In this document: positions 30,693-38,938 of the stretch, one piece after another
Numbering within the stretch: position 1 is the stretch's first letter
How the letters are laid out: each line of letters starts with the position of its first letter
Position numbers and translations under genes: made by a program
Origin: Candidatus Copromonas avistercoris (nom. illeg.)
GTDB taxonomy: Bacteria; Bacillota; Clostridia; Lachnospirales; Lachnospiraceae
DNA length: 38,981 bases
NCBI GenBank assembly: GCA_018713185.1
Contig: DVFQ01000151.1
Span: 1 to 38,981, forward strand
Direction: 5' to 3'
Notes under the pieces: generated by a model
What the model saw: the letters and a program-made list of their open reading frames with translations, nothing else
Told to the model about the DNA's origin: nothing
Databases searched by the model: none

Positions 30693-31160
30693 TTACTTCT
30701 TGTCTCCCTTCGCGAACAGCTCCTCGCTGTCCAGCATTAACGTAAAGGGACCGTCGTTTAAAAGCTCCACCTTCATATCGGCGCCGAATTCCCCGTGCTC
30801 CACATGCTCCACGTGGGCCTTGCAGCGCTCCGTAAAATACTCGTACAGCCGGTTTGCCTCCTCGGGAGAACCGGCCCCCGTAAAGCCGGGACGGTTTCCC
30901 TTCCGGCAGTCGGCATAAAGGGTAAACTGGCTCACCACCAGGACGCTCCCGCCTACGTCGGCCAGAGAACGGTTGGTTTTCCCGTTTTCATCCTCAAAAA
31001 TCCGCAGCCGGCAGATCTTATCCGCCATCTGATCCGCAGTCTTTTCATCATCCCGGTCCGATACGCCCAAAAGAATTAAAAATCCCTGGCCGATCTCGCC
31101 GATCACCGCGCCGTCAACCTGCACCGACGCGTGCTTTACTCTCTGTAATACGACTCTCAT
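30693..31160 (-). CDS. dtd: D-aminoacyl-tRNA deacylase
   Basis: Dtd hydrolyses D-aminoacyl-tRNAs (and Gly-tRNA-Ala) and so protects translation. The 155-residue protein starts with the family sequence [17 protein letters not shown] and carries the two active-site motifs SQFTLYAD (77-84) and NDGPFT (135-140), the latter providing the cross-subunit Gly-Pro. The family is usually 145-150 residues, and a short Lys-rich tail is added here. The start overlaps the alarmone synthetase stop by 4 bases (ATGA) with AGGAAG upstream, so translation is coupled. Confidence 0.95.
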   Translation of the reverse strand: MRVVLQRVKHASVQVDGAVIGEIGQGFLILLGVSDRDDEKTADQMADKICRLRIFEDENGKTNRSLADVGGSVLVVSQFTLYADCRKGNRPGFTGAGSPEEANRLYEYFTERCKAHVEHVEHGEFGADMKVELLNDGPFTLMLDSEELFAKGDKK

Positions 31161-31879
31161 GCTTCCTCATTTTTGCCCTTCGGCAAAAAATCCTCCGTTT
31201 CCATTTCCTCCTCCAGACGGCGCAGCCGCTCCTCTTCGATCCGCTTGGATTCCTCTAATTTCATGATCTCGTTGTTCAGCGAGAACATTTTCGCGTCCAG
31301 CATATCCACCATATCCGCGCACGCCTTCAATTCCGAAACCAGCCGTTCCGGCGGATTCCCCTCGAATTTATAGGCGATCTTATGCTCCAGGGACGCCCAG
31401 AAATCCATGGCGATGGTGCGGATCTGGATCTCCACCTTGGTATCCTTCTTTCCGTCCGTCAGATACACCGGGATCGTCACCACCATATGGTAGCTCTTAT
31501 AGCCGTTGGATTTTGGATATTTAATATAGTCTTTGACGTGGAGCACCGTAATATCCGCCTGCCTGGCGATCATATCCGCGATGGGATAAATATCCGACAT
31601 AAAAGAACAGATAATGCGGATCCCCGCAATATCGTTCAGGTACTCCACCATATTTTCAATCGTAACCTCCCGTCCGTCATGCTGCAGCTTTTTTACGATG
31701 CTGGCCGGCGTTTTTAAACGGGACGTAATGTGTTCGATGGGATTATAGTTGTAAAGCTGAATGAACTCGTTATTTAAAATCTCGATCTTGGTGTTGATGG
31801 ATTTTAACGCCGAGCTGTATAAAAACATTGTAGATTTCCATTGATCGATCTGGTCAACAGCGCCTGCTTCTTTTGTCAT
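31157..31879 (-). CDS. Small alarmone synthetase (GTP pyrophosphokinase, RelQ-like)
   Basis: This is a single-domain (p)ppGpp synthetase of 240 residues. The synthetase core (about 40-175) has [16 protein letters not shown] (substrate/ATP-binding Arg and Lys), [11 protein letters not shown] (catalytic Asp), [12 protein letters not shown] and [20 protein letters not shown]. No HD hydrolase, TGS or ACT domain is present, which defines the small alarmone synthetase class. The C-terminal part (about 195-240) is a charged coiled coil, as in RelQ tetramers. GAGGAGG lies 7 bases before the ATG. Coupling with dtd places alarmone synthesis together with tRNA quality control. Confidence 0.93.
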   Translation of the reverse strand: MTKEAGAVDQIDQWKSTMFLYSSALKSINTKIEILNNEFIQLYNYNPIEHITSRLKTPASIVKKLQHDGREVTIENMVEYLNDIAGIRIICSFMSDIYPIADMIARQADITVLHVKDYIKYPKSNGYKSYHMVVTIPVYLTDGKKDTKVEIQIRTIAMDFWASLEHKIAYKFEGNPPERLVSELKACADMVDMLDAKMFSLNNEIMKLEESKRIEEERLRRLEEEMETEDFLPKGKNEEA

Positions 31880-31932
31880 GCTGCCGCCTCCTCTCTCATT
31901 TTGATTGGAAGCCGCCTCACCGCGCGGCCTCC

Positions 31933-32826
31933 CTAATCAAATTTAAAGCCTTTTAATAAGGAACCCAAGGCCGTGCTGGCCTCGCCCTTTTCCTGATAAT
32001 CAAAGGTCTCCTCTTCCTGCACCGGCTCCTCCTCAAGCGCCTTCATGCTGAGGCTGATCTTATTGTCCGCCGTGGAGAGGATTTTCACCGTTACCTCCTG
32101 GCCTTCCTTTAAAACCGCCCCCGGATGCTTGATCCGCTTCGTGCTGATCTGGGAAATATGGACCAGGCCGGAAAGGCCGTTTTCAAGGGCGATAAACGCG
32201 CCGTAGGGCTTTATCGTTTCTACGGTCCCCTTCATTACGGCTCCCACCTCGCATTTGGCGATCCTCTGGTTCTTCTCCGCCTGCTTCTTTTCTCTGGCCG
32301 TCTCTCTCGCGGACAGCACCAGCCGGTGGTTTTCCTCGTCCGCCGTGATCACCGTTACCTCCAGGGTTTTTCCGGCAAACTCGTTTAAATCCTCCACGTA
32401 CTCATCCGAAAGACGGGAGGCGGGAATAAAGCCCCGGATTCCCTCCAGGTACGCCACTGCGCCGGCCTTTACGATCTCCGCCACCTTGACGGAAACCACC
32501 GTCCGGTCCTCCATCATCTTCTTTAACCGATCCCACGCGAGGACCGCGTTGGCCTCTTTCCTGGATAAGACCATCCGGCCCTCCCCGTCGTTGGTGTCCA
32601 CGACGGTCGCCGTGATCTCATCGCCGGGATTTAACATTTCCTTCATATTGAAGTCCGGATCCTCGCTCACGTCCTCTTTGCGGATGATCCCGTCCGCGTA
32701 CGATTTCAAATCCACCAGCACAGCGTCGTCCGTTACGTCGATCACCGTTCCGGAAACAATGTCCCCGACGCGTATTTTTCTCAAGGAAGCTTCCAGCTCT
32801 TCCTTAAAATCGTTCATGGTTTCCAT
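31933..32826 (-). CDS. S1-domain RNA-binding protein (ribosomal protein S1-like, three S1 domains)
   Basis: This 297-residue protein has three S1 OB-fold domains: about 18-88 (GDIVSGTVIDVTDDAVLVDLK), about 103-170 (VVSVKVAEIVKAGAVAYLEG) and about 188-258 (GAVMKGTVETIKPYGAFIALE). The third is the most canonical, ending GLVHISQISTKRIKHP. An acidic tail follows. E. coli S1 has six domains, and shorter versions such as this are common in Firmicutes, where they bind mRNA but may not be essential for ribosomes. GGAG lies 9 bases before the ATG. It leads the relQ-type/dtd gene group after 53 bases. Confidence 0.92.
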   Translation of the reverse strand: METMNDFKEELEASLRKIRVGDIVSGTVIDVTDDAVLVDLKSYADGIIRKEDVSEDPDFNMKEMLNPGDEITATVVDTNDGEGRMVLSRKEANAVLAWDRLKKMMEDRTVVSVKVAEIVKAGAVAYLEGIRGFIPASRLSDEYVEDLNEFAGKTLEVTVITADEENHRLVLSARETAREKKQAEKNQRIAKCEVGAVMKGTVETIKPYGAFIALENGLSGLVHISQISTKRIKHPGAVLKEGQEVTVKILSTADNKISLSMKALEEEPVQEEETFDYQEKGEASTALGSLLKGFKFD

Positions 32827-32911
32827 TCTGCCGCACTCCTTTACCGCTAAAATTTTCTACTCCTATTTAACCATATTCCGGCTGATTTTTCCACCTCTTT
32901 TTAAAGATGCG

Positions 32912-32972
32912 AAAAAAGCTGCGAGGCCGCCGCCGGATCCTTTTCAGAAACCGGTCCTCCTCACAGCTTTTT
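32912..32972 (-). terminator. Rho-independent terminator after the small secreted protein gene
   Basis: On the minus strand an outer 14-bp stem AAAAAGCTGTGAGG (32959-32972) pairs with the arm at 32913-32926 (one G-U pair), and an inner CCGG/CCGG pair shortens the loop. It ends in a run of U residues. It begins directly at the stop codon of the preceding gene and separates the sensor kinase unit from the S1-domain gene. The A/T-rich ends on both sides may allow function on both strands. Confidence 0.8.
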
Positions 32973-32973
32973 A

Positions 32974-33420
32974 TCACTTCAGCAGCTTTTCCACCTGATC
33001 CCAGAGCTTAGAAAGCTCCTTCTGGTCCTCGATCCGGTCCTCCTGGATCCGGATAATATTTTCCAGAGCGGCGTTGGCGCCGTCCGCGTTCATCTTCTCG
33101 TCACAGGCTTTTTTCGCTTTCGTATAAGGATCCATACTCTCCTGGTCCGCTTCCTGCTGCTTCATCAGCTTCTCGATCTGCTCCACCAGAGCCTCCGCTT
33201 CCTTCGGCGGATCCTCCACGTCCTGCCATTCCAAAAGATGAGTATTATTCTCGGCGTTCATTGTATCCAGCCTGATGCTTCCCTTCAACATCTTTTTCCA
33301 GTTTTCGGAAATCGCTTCCTTGTATTCCTCCTTTGCCGCCTCTGTTTCATTGGCAAAGCCCGGAAAAGATGAAAAAAGGAGGCAGCCGATCAGGCCGAAC
33401 AGAAATAGTACTCTCTTCAT
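32974..33420 (-). CDS. Small secreted helical protein of unknown function
   Basis: This is a 148-residue product with a clear signal peptide (MKRVLFLFGLIGCLLFSSFP, cut near GFA-NE at about residue 24). The mature part is charged and predicted helical, with Glu/Lys-rich segments and a C-terminal ALENIIRIQEDRIEDQKELSKLW stretch that could form a coiled coil. No cysteines or catalytic motifs stand out beyond one in the signal and one later. I do not recognise a family. GGAGG lies 7 bases before the ATG. It follows the histidine kinase after 30 bases and ends at a terminator, so it is the third gene of the two-component operon and may be its extracellular partner or output. Confidence 0.8.
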   Translation of the reverse strand: MKRVLFLFGLIGCLLFSSFPGFANETEAAKEEYKEAISENWKKMLKGSIRLDTMNAENNTHLLEWQDVEDPPKEAEALVEQIEKLMKQQEADQESMDPYTKAKKACDEKMNADGANAALENIIRIQEDRIEDQKELSKLWDQVEKLLK

Positions 33421-33450
33421 CCTCTGTCCTCCTTTGCTGATCTTATCTTA

Positions 33451-34905
33451 TCATACTCCGTTCCATTGTTCCACGGCCAAGCTGCGGCAATCCTGCGGCA
33501 TTCTGATCAAAAATTTCGCGCCGCCCGCCCGGCTTTCCGCCGTGATGGTTCCCCCCATGTATTCCATGGAGCGTCTGGCGATCGCCAGCCCCAGTCCATG
33601 GTTTCCGGTTTTTCCTTTATAGAACCGGTCGAACAGGTGGAGAAGCTCTTCTTCTCCGATTCCGGGACCGTCGTCGGTCACGGTAAGCACAAGCCAGTCC
33701 CCCTCCTTTGTAATCTCCGTCCAGACCTTCGTTTTCGCGTAGCGGATACAGTTGGACATGACGTTGGAATACGCCCGCGCCAGAAGCATCGCGTCCGTTG
33801 TAACCATATGCGGTTCTTTGGGAGAAAATTCCAGCCGGATCTTTCTCTGGTATGCCAGGCCCTCCAGCCGCTCCAGCTGATCCTCCACAAACTCATTTAG
33901 CTTCAGCTCCACCGGCACCACCTGATACCGGAGCTGGTCCATCCTGGTCAAGGTCAGGATCCCGTCCACCACCTCCGTCAGCCTCCGGCTCTCGTCCAAG
34001 ATCACGCCGGCCGCCTGGGATACGTCGTCAAAAACGCCTCTCTGGATCCCTTGGGCATAGCCGCTGATGGACATCAACGGCGTCCGAAGCTCATGGGACG
34101 CGTTCTGGAAAAAGACCCGCTCCGCCTCGTCCGCCTTTAAAAGCTTGTCCTGCATCTGGTTGATCTCGTCCTCCAGCTCGCAAAGCTCCTTGACCGTGGC
34201 CTTGGTCTCCACCTTCTGGAACTTCTTTTCCCCGATCCCTCTGGCCGCCTCGCAAAGCCGCCGAACCGGCCCGGAAATACTTCCGGCCACAAACCAGAAC
34301 AAAAGGATCGAAACCGACGCCATCACGGCGATGATCAAAAGCACCAGTCCGGATACGTCGTCCAGGATCGCGCTGGCGTCATAGAGCGGGCTGTATAGGA
34401 TCAGGCAGCGGACGTTCTGGCCCGCCACCGGCTCCAGGGTCCGGAAAAAAAGCACATACTGGCTGCCGTTGATGGACGTCTCGAAAATTTTCCCCTCCGT
34501 CCAGGCCGTCTCCCCCGCCGCCGAAAGCTGGCTTAAAAACTCCGAATACAAAAACGCCATCGTCGGCTCGTCGTCGTAGTTTTGGGGATGAAGCACCCGG
34601 TAGTGCTCCCCCAGCACCAGCCAGTTGACGCCGGTTTCCGTCTGGATCCTTTGGCGAAGCTCCAAAAGCAGCGTATTCTCCGCGGGCTCCCCGCTTCCCT
34701 GCAGGGCCGTATCATCCCCGTACTCCTCTTCAAAGCGGCCGATCAAAGTGTTCATATCCTCCGCCAGCCGTTCCAGATTCCTCCTGGTATTGTAGTTCAT
34801 ATGACCGTCCAGGGAGTACCGGAACACCAGCCAGAAGGCCAGGGGAAACACAATTAGGATCAGCATCACCGGCAGGAAGATCTTCATCCGGATACTGAGT
34901 TTCAT
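33451..34905 (-). CDS. Membrane sensor histidine kinase (HAMP)
   Basis: This 484-residue kinase has a transmembrane helix at about 8-30, an extracellular sensor region of about 150 residues (31-183), a second helix (about 185-208), and a HAMP domain (about 209-262). The HisKA domain carries the phospho-acceptor His271 in FFQNASHELRTPL. The HATPase domain has NVMSNCIRYAK (N box), DDGPGIG (G1) and HGLGLAI (G2). The signal is unknown. Of two possible starts I chose ATG 34905, which overlaps the regulator stop by 4 bases and has GGAGG upstream. The longer frame (to 34944) lies inside the regulator gene. Confidence 0.94.
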   Translation of the reverse strand: MKLSIRMKIFLPVMLILIVFPLAFWLVFRYSLDGHMNYNTRRNLERLAEDMNTLIGRFEEEYGDDTALQGSGEPAENTLLLELRQRIQTETGVNWLVLGEHYRVLHPQNYDDEPTMAFLYSEFLSQLSAAGETAWTEGKIFETSINGSQYVLFFRTLEPVAGQNVRCLILYSPLYDASAILDDVSGLVLLIIAVMASVSILLFWFVAGSISGPVRRLCEAARGIGEKKFQKVETKATVKELCELEDEINQMQDKLLKADEAERVFFQNASHELRTPLMSISGYAQGIQRGVFDDVSQAAGVILDESRRLTEVVDGILTLTRMDQLRYQVVPVELKLNEFVEDQLERLEGLAYQRKIRLEFSPKEPHMVTTDAMLLARAYSNVMSNCIRYAKTKVWTEITKEGDWLVLTVTDDGPGIGEEELLHLFDRFYKGKTGNHGLGLAIARRSMEYMGGTITAESRAGGAKFLIRMPQDCRSLAVEQWNGV

Positions 34906-35603
34906 TCCTCTCCTCCATCGATCAGGCGGAAGCCATATCCCCATACGGTTTCCACTCTCACGCAGCTGCCCTGCTCCTTTAATTTCTTTCTCAGCCGTTT
35001 TACCATATCGTCAACGGCCCGGGTATCCACTTCCCGGCTGTCCACCTTCCAGAGCGCCTTCAACAGGTCGTCCCGGCTGGCCGCATGCTCCGAGTGCGCC
35101 ATCATATGGCAGAGGAAGTCAAATTCCAGGGGCGTAAGGGAAAATTCCGCTCCCTTCAGCCTCGCGGCCCGGCGCTTGGGCGAAAGGCTGATATCGCCGA
35201 ACTCGTACTCGTCCTTCGCCTCCTCCTGTCCGGAGAACGCGTCCACCCGGCGAAACAGCGCCTTTACCCGCGTCACCAGCTCCAGGGGCAGGAACGGCTT
35301 TACCATGTAATCGTCGCTTCCCAGGGTAATTCCCGTGATCCGGTCCAGGGGCGAATCCTTCGCCGAAACAATAATGATCGGCACGCTGCTCATTTTTCTT
35401 AAGCGGGTGCATACCGTCAAGCCGTCTATCCCCGGCATCATGATATCCAGGATGCACAGATCCGGCATACTCTTCTGGCAGGCCGCCAAGAGAGATTCCC
35501 CGTCCTCGAAGCATTCCACCTCAAAGCCTTCCTTTTCCAGGAAATTCTGTATTAAAAAGCAAATGTTTTTCTCATCGTCCGCCACATAAATCCGTTTTGC
35601 CAT
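34902..35603 (-). CDS. OmpR/PhoB-family response regulator
   Basis: This is a 233-residue DNA-binding regulator. The receiver domain (1-120) has the acidic pair DD at 9-10, the phospho-acceptor Asp53 in CILDIMMPGIDG, Thr/Ser in IIVSAKDS and the conserved Lys. The C-terminal winged helix (about 135-230) ends with the OmpR-type VETVWGYGFRL hairpin. It is the first gene of an operon with the histidine kinase and the small secreted protein. GGAGG-type sites precede the ATG at 35603. It could regulate envelope genes, but the targets are unknown. Confidence 0.95.
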   Translation of the reverse strand: MAKRIYVADDEKNICFLIQNFLEKEGFEVECFEDGESLLAACQKSMPDLCILDIMMPGIDGLTVCTRLRKMSSVPIIIVSAKDSPLDRITGITLGSDDYMVKPFLPLELVTRVKALFRRVDAFSGQEEAKDEYEFGDISLSPKRRAARLKGAEFSLTPLEFDFLCHMMAHSEHAASRDDLLKALWKVDSREVDTRAVDDMVKRLRKKLKEQGSCVRVETVWGYGFRLIDGGEE

Positions 35604-35624
35604 GGATCTCCCTCCTTCCTCCGT

Positions 35625-35653
35625 ATTGTATCACGCATCCGTTCCTCCGGTAA
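35625..35653 (-). promoter_or_regulatory. Promoter of the two-component operon
   Basis: On the minus strand an extended -10 TGATACAAT (TACAAT at 35625-35630) is preceded at 17 bases by a weak -35 TTACCG (35648-35653). It gives a short leader of about 20 bases before the regulator start codon. Confidence 0.5.
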
Positions 35654-35683
35654 ATACCTTGCCGCAGAATTGCCTAAAACAGA

Positions 35684-35712
35684 TTGAGCTTTTGCCGGAA
35701 CTGTAGTAAACT
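35684..35712 (+). promoter_or_regulatory. Probable promoter of the M20 amidohydrolase gene
   Basis: TTGAGC (35684-35689) and TAAACT (35707-35712) are 17 bases apart, about 58 bases before the start codon. Each has four of six consensus bases. It is divergent from the two-component promoter. Confidence 0.35.
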
Positions 35713-35769
35713 GTCTTTGCAGCATGGTACTGTGTCAAAGACATGGATTCATAAAGAAAGGAAACTGCC

Positions 35770-37212
35770 ATGAAAGATTTAGAACAGATCCAACGGATCA
35801 TCGATGAAAAATCCAAAAAAATCCTGGACGCCAACGACAAGATCTGGAATTACGCGGAGCTGGCGTTTCATGAAACAAAGTCCGCAGAGCTTTTAAAATC
35901 CATTTTAAAGGAAGAAGGCTTCACCTTGACAGAAGGCGACGCCGGAATCCCCACCTGCTTTACCGGACGTTTTTCTTATGGAAGCGGAAAGCCGGTGATG
36001 GGGATCTTAGGGGAATACGACGCCCTATCCTCCTTAAGCCAGAAAGCGGGCCAGGCCCAAAAGGATCCCCTGATCCCCGGAGCCCCCGGCCACGGCTGCG
36101 GCCACTGCGCCCTGGGAACCGGTTCCCTGGCGGCGGCTTTGGCGGTAAAGGAATATTTAGAACAGAATAAGAAAGACGGGACCATCATCTATTTCGGCTG
36201 CCCCGCGGAGGAAGGCGCCGGCGCCAAGCAGTTTATGGCCCGGGCCGGGATGTTTGACGGTGTGGACTTTATTTACACCTGGCATCCGGCAACAAAAAAC
36301 GCCGTAGAAGCCAACCACAGCAACGCCATCATGGGCGCCAACTTTATTTTCCATGGAATTTCCGCCCATGCCGGCGGCTGCCCCTACCTGGGCCGCAGCG
36401 CCTTGGACGCCGTCGAGCTGATGAATGTGGGCTGCAACTACTTGAGAGAACATATGATCCCGGAAGCCCGGATCCATTACGCCTATATCGACGCCGGCGG
36501 CACCGCTCCCAACGTGGTACAGGACCATGCGGTGATCCGCTATGAGGTGCGGGCTCCCTGGGTCTCCCAGGTCAAGGAGCTGTTTGAGCGGGTGAAAAAC
36601 GTCGCCCGGGGCGCTTCCATTATGACCGACACCACAGTAGAATGCCAGCTTTCCATGGCCTTTACCGAATACATTCCCAACAACGCCCTGGCGGCTGTCG
36701 CCGACGAATGCTTAAAAGAGGTCGGCGCCCCCAAATGGGAAGAATCCGATTATGCTTTGGCGAAGCAGTTTTTAAACACCTACAACGGCGCCACCATGGA
36801 AGCGATCAAAAAGGATATTGTGGAAACCTACGGCGAAGACCGTCTGGAAGAAATTTTAGAAAAGCCGCTGGACTCCGAGATCCATCCCTTTGATCCGGCA
36901 AAGATCGTATTGAGCGCCGGTTCCACAGACGTGGGAGACGTGGGCTACGCGGCTCCCACCTTAAACATCAATATCGCGACGGCCTGCATCGGGAACGTGG
37001 GGCATACCTGGCAGATGGTCGCCCAGTCCTGCAGCCCCTTGGCTCACAAAGGGCTTCTTACGGCGGCCCAGGTACTGGCCCTCTCCTGCATCCGCACCAT
37101 GGACCGGCCGGATGTCATTGAGAAGGCAAAGGAAGAGGTCCGCAAACGCAACGGCGGCTCCTATACCTGTCCGCTGCCCGACGACGTCCTTCCGCCGCTG
37201 GAAACCTACTAA
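35770..37212 (+). CDS. M20-family amidohydrolase (AbgB/aminobenzoyl-glutamate hydrolase-like)
   Basis: This is a cytoplasmic metal-dependent amidohydrolase of 480 residues. The metal-binding segments are GHGCGHC (107-113, following APG), PAEEGAGAKQF with the catalytic Glu (about 146-156), and TWHPATKN. The dimerisation domain is inserted in the middle (NFIFHGISAHAGG), and the last metal ligand lies in the C-terminal GHTWQMVAQ region. The AbgB branch hydrolyses p-aminobenzoyl-glutamate or other N-acyl amino acids, and the true substrate is unknown. AAAGGA lies 7 bases before the ATG. It is convergent with the glutamate-type carrier gene. Confidence 0.9.
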   Translation: MKDLEQIQRIIDEKSKKILDANDKIWNYAELAFHETKSAELLKSILKEEGFTLTEGDAGIPTCFTGRFSYGSGKPVMGILGEYDALSSLSQKAGQAQKDPLIPGAPGHGCGHCALGTGSLAAALAVKEYLEQNKKDGTIIYFGCPAEEGAGAKQFMARAGMFDGVDFIYTWHPATKNAVEANHSNAIMGANFIFHGISAHAGGCPYLGRSALDAVELMNVGCNYLREHMIPEARIHYAYIDAGGTAPNVVQDHAVIRYEVRAPWVSQVKELFERVKNVARGASIMTDTTVECQLSMAFTEYIPNNALAAVADECLKEVGAPKWEESDYALAKQFLNTYNGATMEAIKKDIVETYGEDRLEEILEKPLDSEIHPFDPAKIVLSAGSTDVGDVGYAAPTLNINIATACIGNVGHTWQMVAQSCSPLAHKGLLTAAQVLALSCIRTMDRPDVIEKAKEEVRKRNGGSYTCPLPDDVLPPLETY

Positions 37213-37214
37213 AA

Positions 37215-37293
37215 GGCCTTCCGCTTTTGGAGGCCCTGCCAGATGGCCTCCCGTTTTCGGAGGCCTGCCAGATGGCCTTCTGTTTTTGGAAAT
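37215..37293. repeat. About 30-bp hairpin-bearing tandem repeat (2.6 copies)
   Basis: Right after the amidohydrolase stop lie repeats at 37215-37244, 37245-37273 and a partial copy from 37274. Each has the form GGCCT(T/C)CCG-TTTT-GGAGGCC followed by CTGCCAGAT. The second copy forms a perfect 7-bp stem (GGCCTCC/GGAGGCC), and the first forms it with one bulge. There is no U-tract, so they are not simple terminators. Confidence 0.75.
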
Positions 37294-37302
37294 CCGCGCA
37301 GC

Positions 37303-37358
37303 AAAAATCCCGCGGGGAACCGGCATCCTACCGGATCCTCCGCGGGATCGTTTTTTTT
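37303..37358. terminator. Bidirectional terminator between the convergent M20 and gltS genes
   Basis: A 9-bp outer stem ATCCCGCGG (37307-37315) / CCGCGGGAT (37340-37348) encloses an inner CCGG/CCGG pair. It is followed by eight T residues on the plus strand, and has an A-tract before it (37303-37307) that serves the minus strand. Confidence 0.88.
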
Positions 37359-37424
37359 CTTTATCCAGCCGGATCCTCTCCGGCCCCTTTCCGGGTCCTC
37401 CCCGGCTCTTTTATGATCTGCTCT

Positions 37425-38618
37425 TTAGCCCAGCCACCTGGTCAACGGCTCCGCGATCATCGAGCAGAAGATGGGGTTAAAGACATCCAGCACCAGCAGA
37501 CCGAAGGGCGGATATACAACCCATCCGATATGGGAGAAACCATGCTCTGCCATAACGGCTTTCTCGTTGGCCATGGTGTTCGGTCCGTTTCCAAGACCCA
37601 TTCCGATATGTCCTGCCGCGATAACCGCCGCGTCGTAGTTGCTTCCGCAGGTACGGAAGGTAACGAAGTATGCCCACAGGCAGGTAAAGATAACCTGTGC
37701 CACAAAAATGATAACGAACGGTCCAAGAACTCCTGCCAGTTTCGTAACATCAATGGTCATCATGGTCATTCCCAGGAATATCTCCAGGCAGATATCGCCG
37801 AAAGCGTCCAGCTCTTCTGCGCGGACTTCTACATGGAACGCGTCCAGAACATTCCGAACGATAATACCGCCGATCATACATCCGATAAAGTACGGGAACT
37901 CGATCATGGGGATCTTTCCAGCGGCGATGGCGATATAGGAACCAAGGCCGGCGGAAACGATGATCAGGCATACGCTTCCTAACAGGTTCTTGTTGTTCAA
38001 CGCGAATACTTCATCCTTGCTGGTCTCCGCAACAGCCTCGCCATGGAGATTGTGGCGTTTGATCAGCGCGCGGGCAACCGGGCCGCCGCAAAGGCTGGCA
38101 AATACCATACCGAAGGTAGCGCACATAACGCTCATAACAACCGCGTTTTCCGCGCCCAGCGCTTCGTAAGACGGAGCAATGGCTCCGGAGGTTCCAACGC
38201 CGCCCATTAAGGACAAGGAACCAAGACCGATTCCGTGAAGCGGATGCAGTCCCAGGGGAAGCGCCAGCACCACGCCCAGAAGGTCCTGTCCCAGGATCAG
38301 GCCGATGGTGGTAATAGCGATTCCGATACATACCTTGCCGCCGGATTTAATTAACTTCCAGGAGGCGGTAAGACCGACGCCAGTGAAGAAGATGTCCATG
38401 AACCATTCTTTCAGAACGGCCACATCAAAGTTGACCTGCAGGATACCAGCTCCCCGCAGAATGCCCAGCACGAAGCTGACCACAAGTCCGGCGACAACAA
38501 CGCCGGGGATACAATAGGTCTGGAAAAACTTGACTCTCTTAACAACGGCCCGGCCGACCATGGCGACCAGTGCGGCGATCGCCGCGCTTTGCATAACGTC
38601 AAAAGAAATTTCCATCAT
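37425..38618 (-). CDS. gltS: GltS-type sodium/glutamate symporter
   Basis: This is an integral membrane carrier of 397 residues with about ten hydrophobic segments and the inverted two-half layout of GltS. The two re-entrant loops are visible: SLMGGVGTSGAIAPSYE in the first half and AAGHIGMGLGNGPNTMAN in the second. CATFGMVFASLCGGPVAR and the YDAAVIAAGH block match the family closely. In E. coli GltS the first loop reads GGHGT, and here Val replaces His, so substrate preference may differ. The frame is open to TTG 38624, but ATG 38618 has GAAGGG 7 bases upstream and is preferred. It may carry glutamate related to the neighbouring AbgB-like enzyme; this is inference. Confidence 0.9.
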   Translation of the reverse strand: MMEISFDVMQSAAIAALVAMVGRAVVKRVKFFQTYCIPGVVVAGLVVSFVLGILRGAGILQVNFDVAVLKEWFMDIFFTGVGLTASWKLIKSGGKVCIGIAITTIGLILGQDLLGVVLALPLGLHPLHGIGLGSLSLMGGVGTSGAIAPSYEALGAENAVVMSVMCATFGMVFASLCGGPVARALIKRHNLHGEAVAETSKDEVFALNNKNLLGSVCLIIVSAGLGSYIAIAAGKIPMIEFPYFIGCMIGGIIVRNVLDAFHVEVRAEELDAFGDICLEIFLGMTMMTIDVTKLAGVLGPFVIIFVAQVIFTCLWAYFVTFRTCGSNYDAAVIAAGHIGMGLGNGPNTMANEKAVMAEHGFSHIGWVVYPPFGLLVLDVFNPIFCSMIAEPLTRWLG

Positions 38619-38754
38619 ACGCAAACCCTTCCCTTCTTCCGGAGCAGACAGGGTTTCTGGCCGCCTCCGGTATATTTTCTATACCGAAAGGATACCCAAT
38701 ATCCAAAAGAAAAGTCAATTTTTGTAGCTAATCGTTCCTGTTTTGTAACTATAG

Positions 38755-38938
38755 AAAGTTCATAAAATTAATAAATCGTTAAGATTTATAAACTCCTGGT
38801 AAACCTGAGATTAAATCCAACAAAAAGGACGCCGGTTTCTTCTGAAGCGGCGGGCGGCCCATTTCAGAAGAGAGGCGGCCTGCCGCCGCCTCCACAGCGT
38901 CCTTTTTTCATATCCATCTGATTAATTTTATGAACTTT
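38755..38938. repeat. 184-bp element with perfect 18-bp terminal inverted repeats
   Basis: AAAGTTCATAAAATTAAT at 38755-38772 is repeated as its exact reverse complement at 38921-38938. Between them is a nested foldable core. An 11-bp stem (38822-38832 with 38897-38907) encloses two further hairpins, an 8-bp one (38839-38846 with 38863-38870) and another 8-bp one (38872-38879 with 38885-38892), which gives a three-way junction. The element has no gene. Size, terminal repeats and strong internal structure fit a MITE-like or REPIN-like element. The core, with A5 and T6 ends, can also act as a terminator. No clear target-site duplication was found. Confidence 0.7.
38822..38908. terminator. Branched terminator-like hairpin (three-way junction)
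   Basis: The outer stem AAAAAGGACGC/GCGTCCTTTTT and two inner hairpins form the core of the inverted-repeat element. U-runs are available on both strands. No gene is seen that it would terminate from the left, because gltS starts to the left on the minus strand. A gene beyond the right edge on the minus strand could end here. Confidence 0.5.

Noticed and set aside
37227..37982. 251-codon open frame on the plus strand across the terminator and gltS
   Set aside because: It runs through the bidirectional terminator and antisense through the conserved carrier loops.
38822..38908. Riboswitch controlling gltS
   Set aside because: The structure lies far upstream of gltS beyond its likely promoter, and does not match the layout of a riboswitch class known to me. 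A mobile-element core or terminator is simpler.
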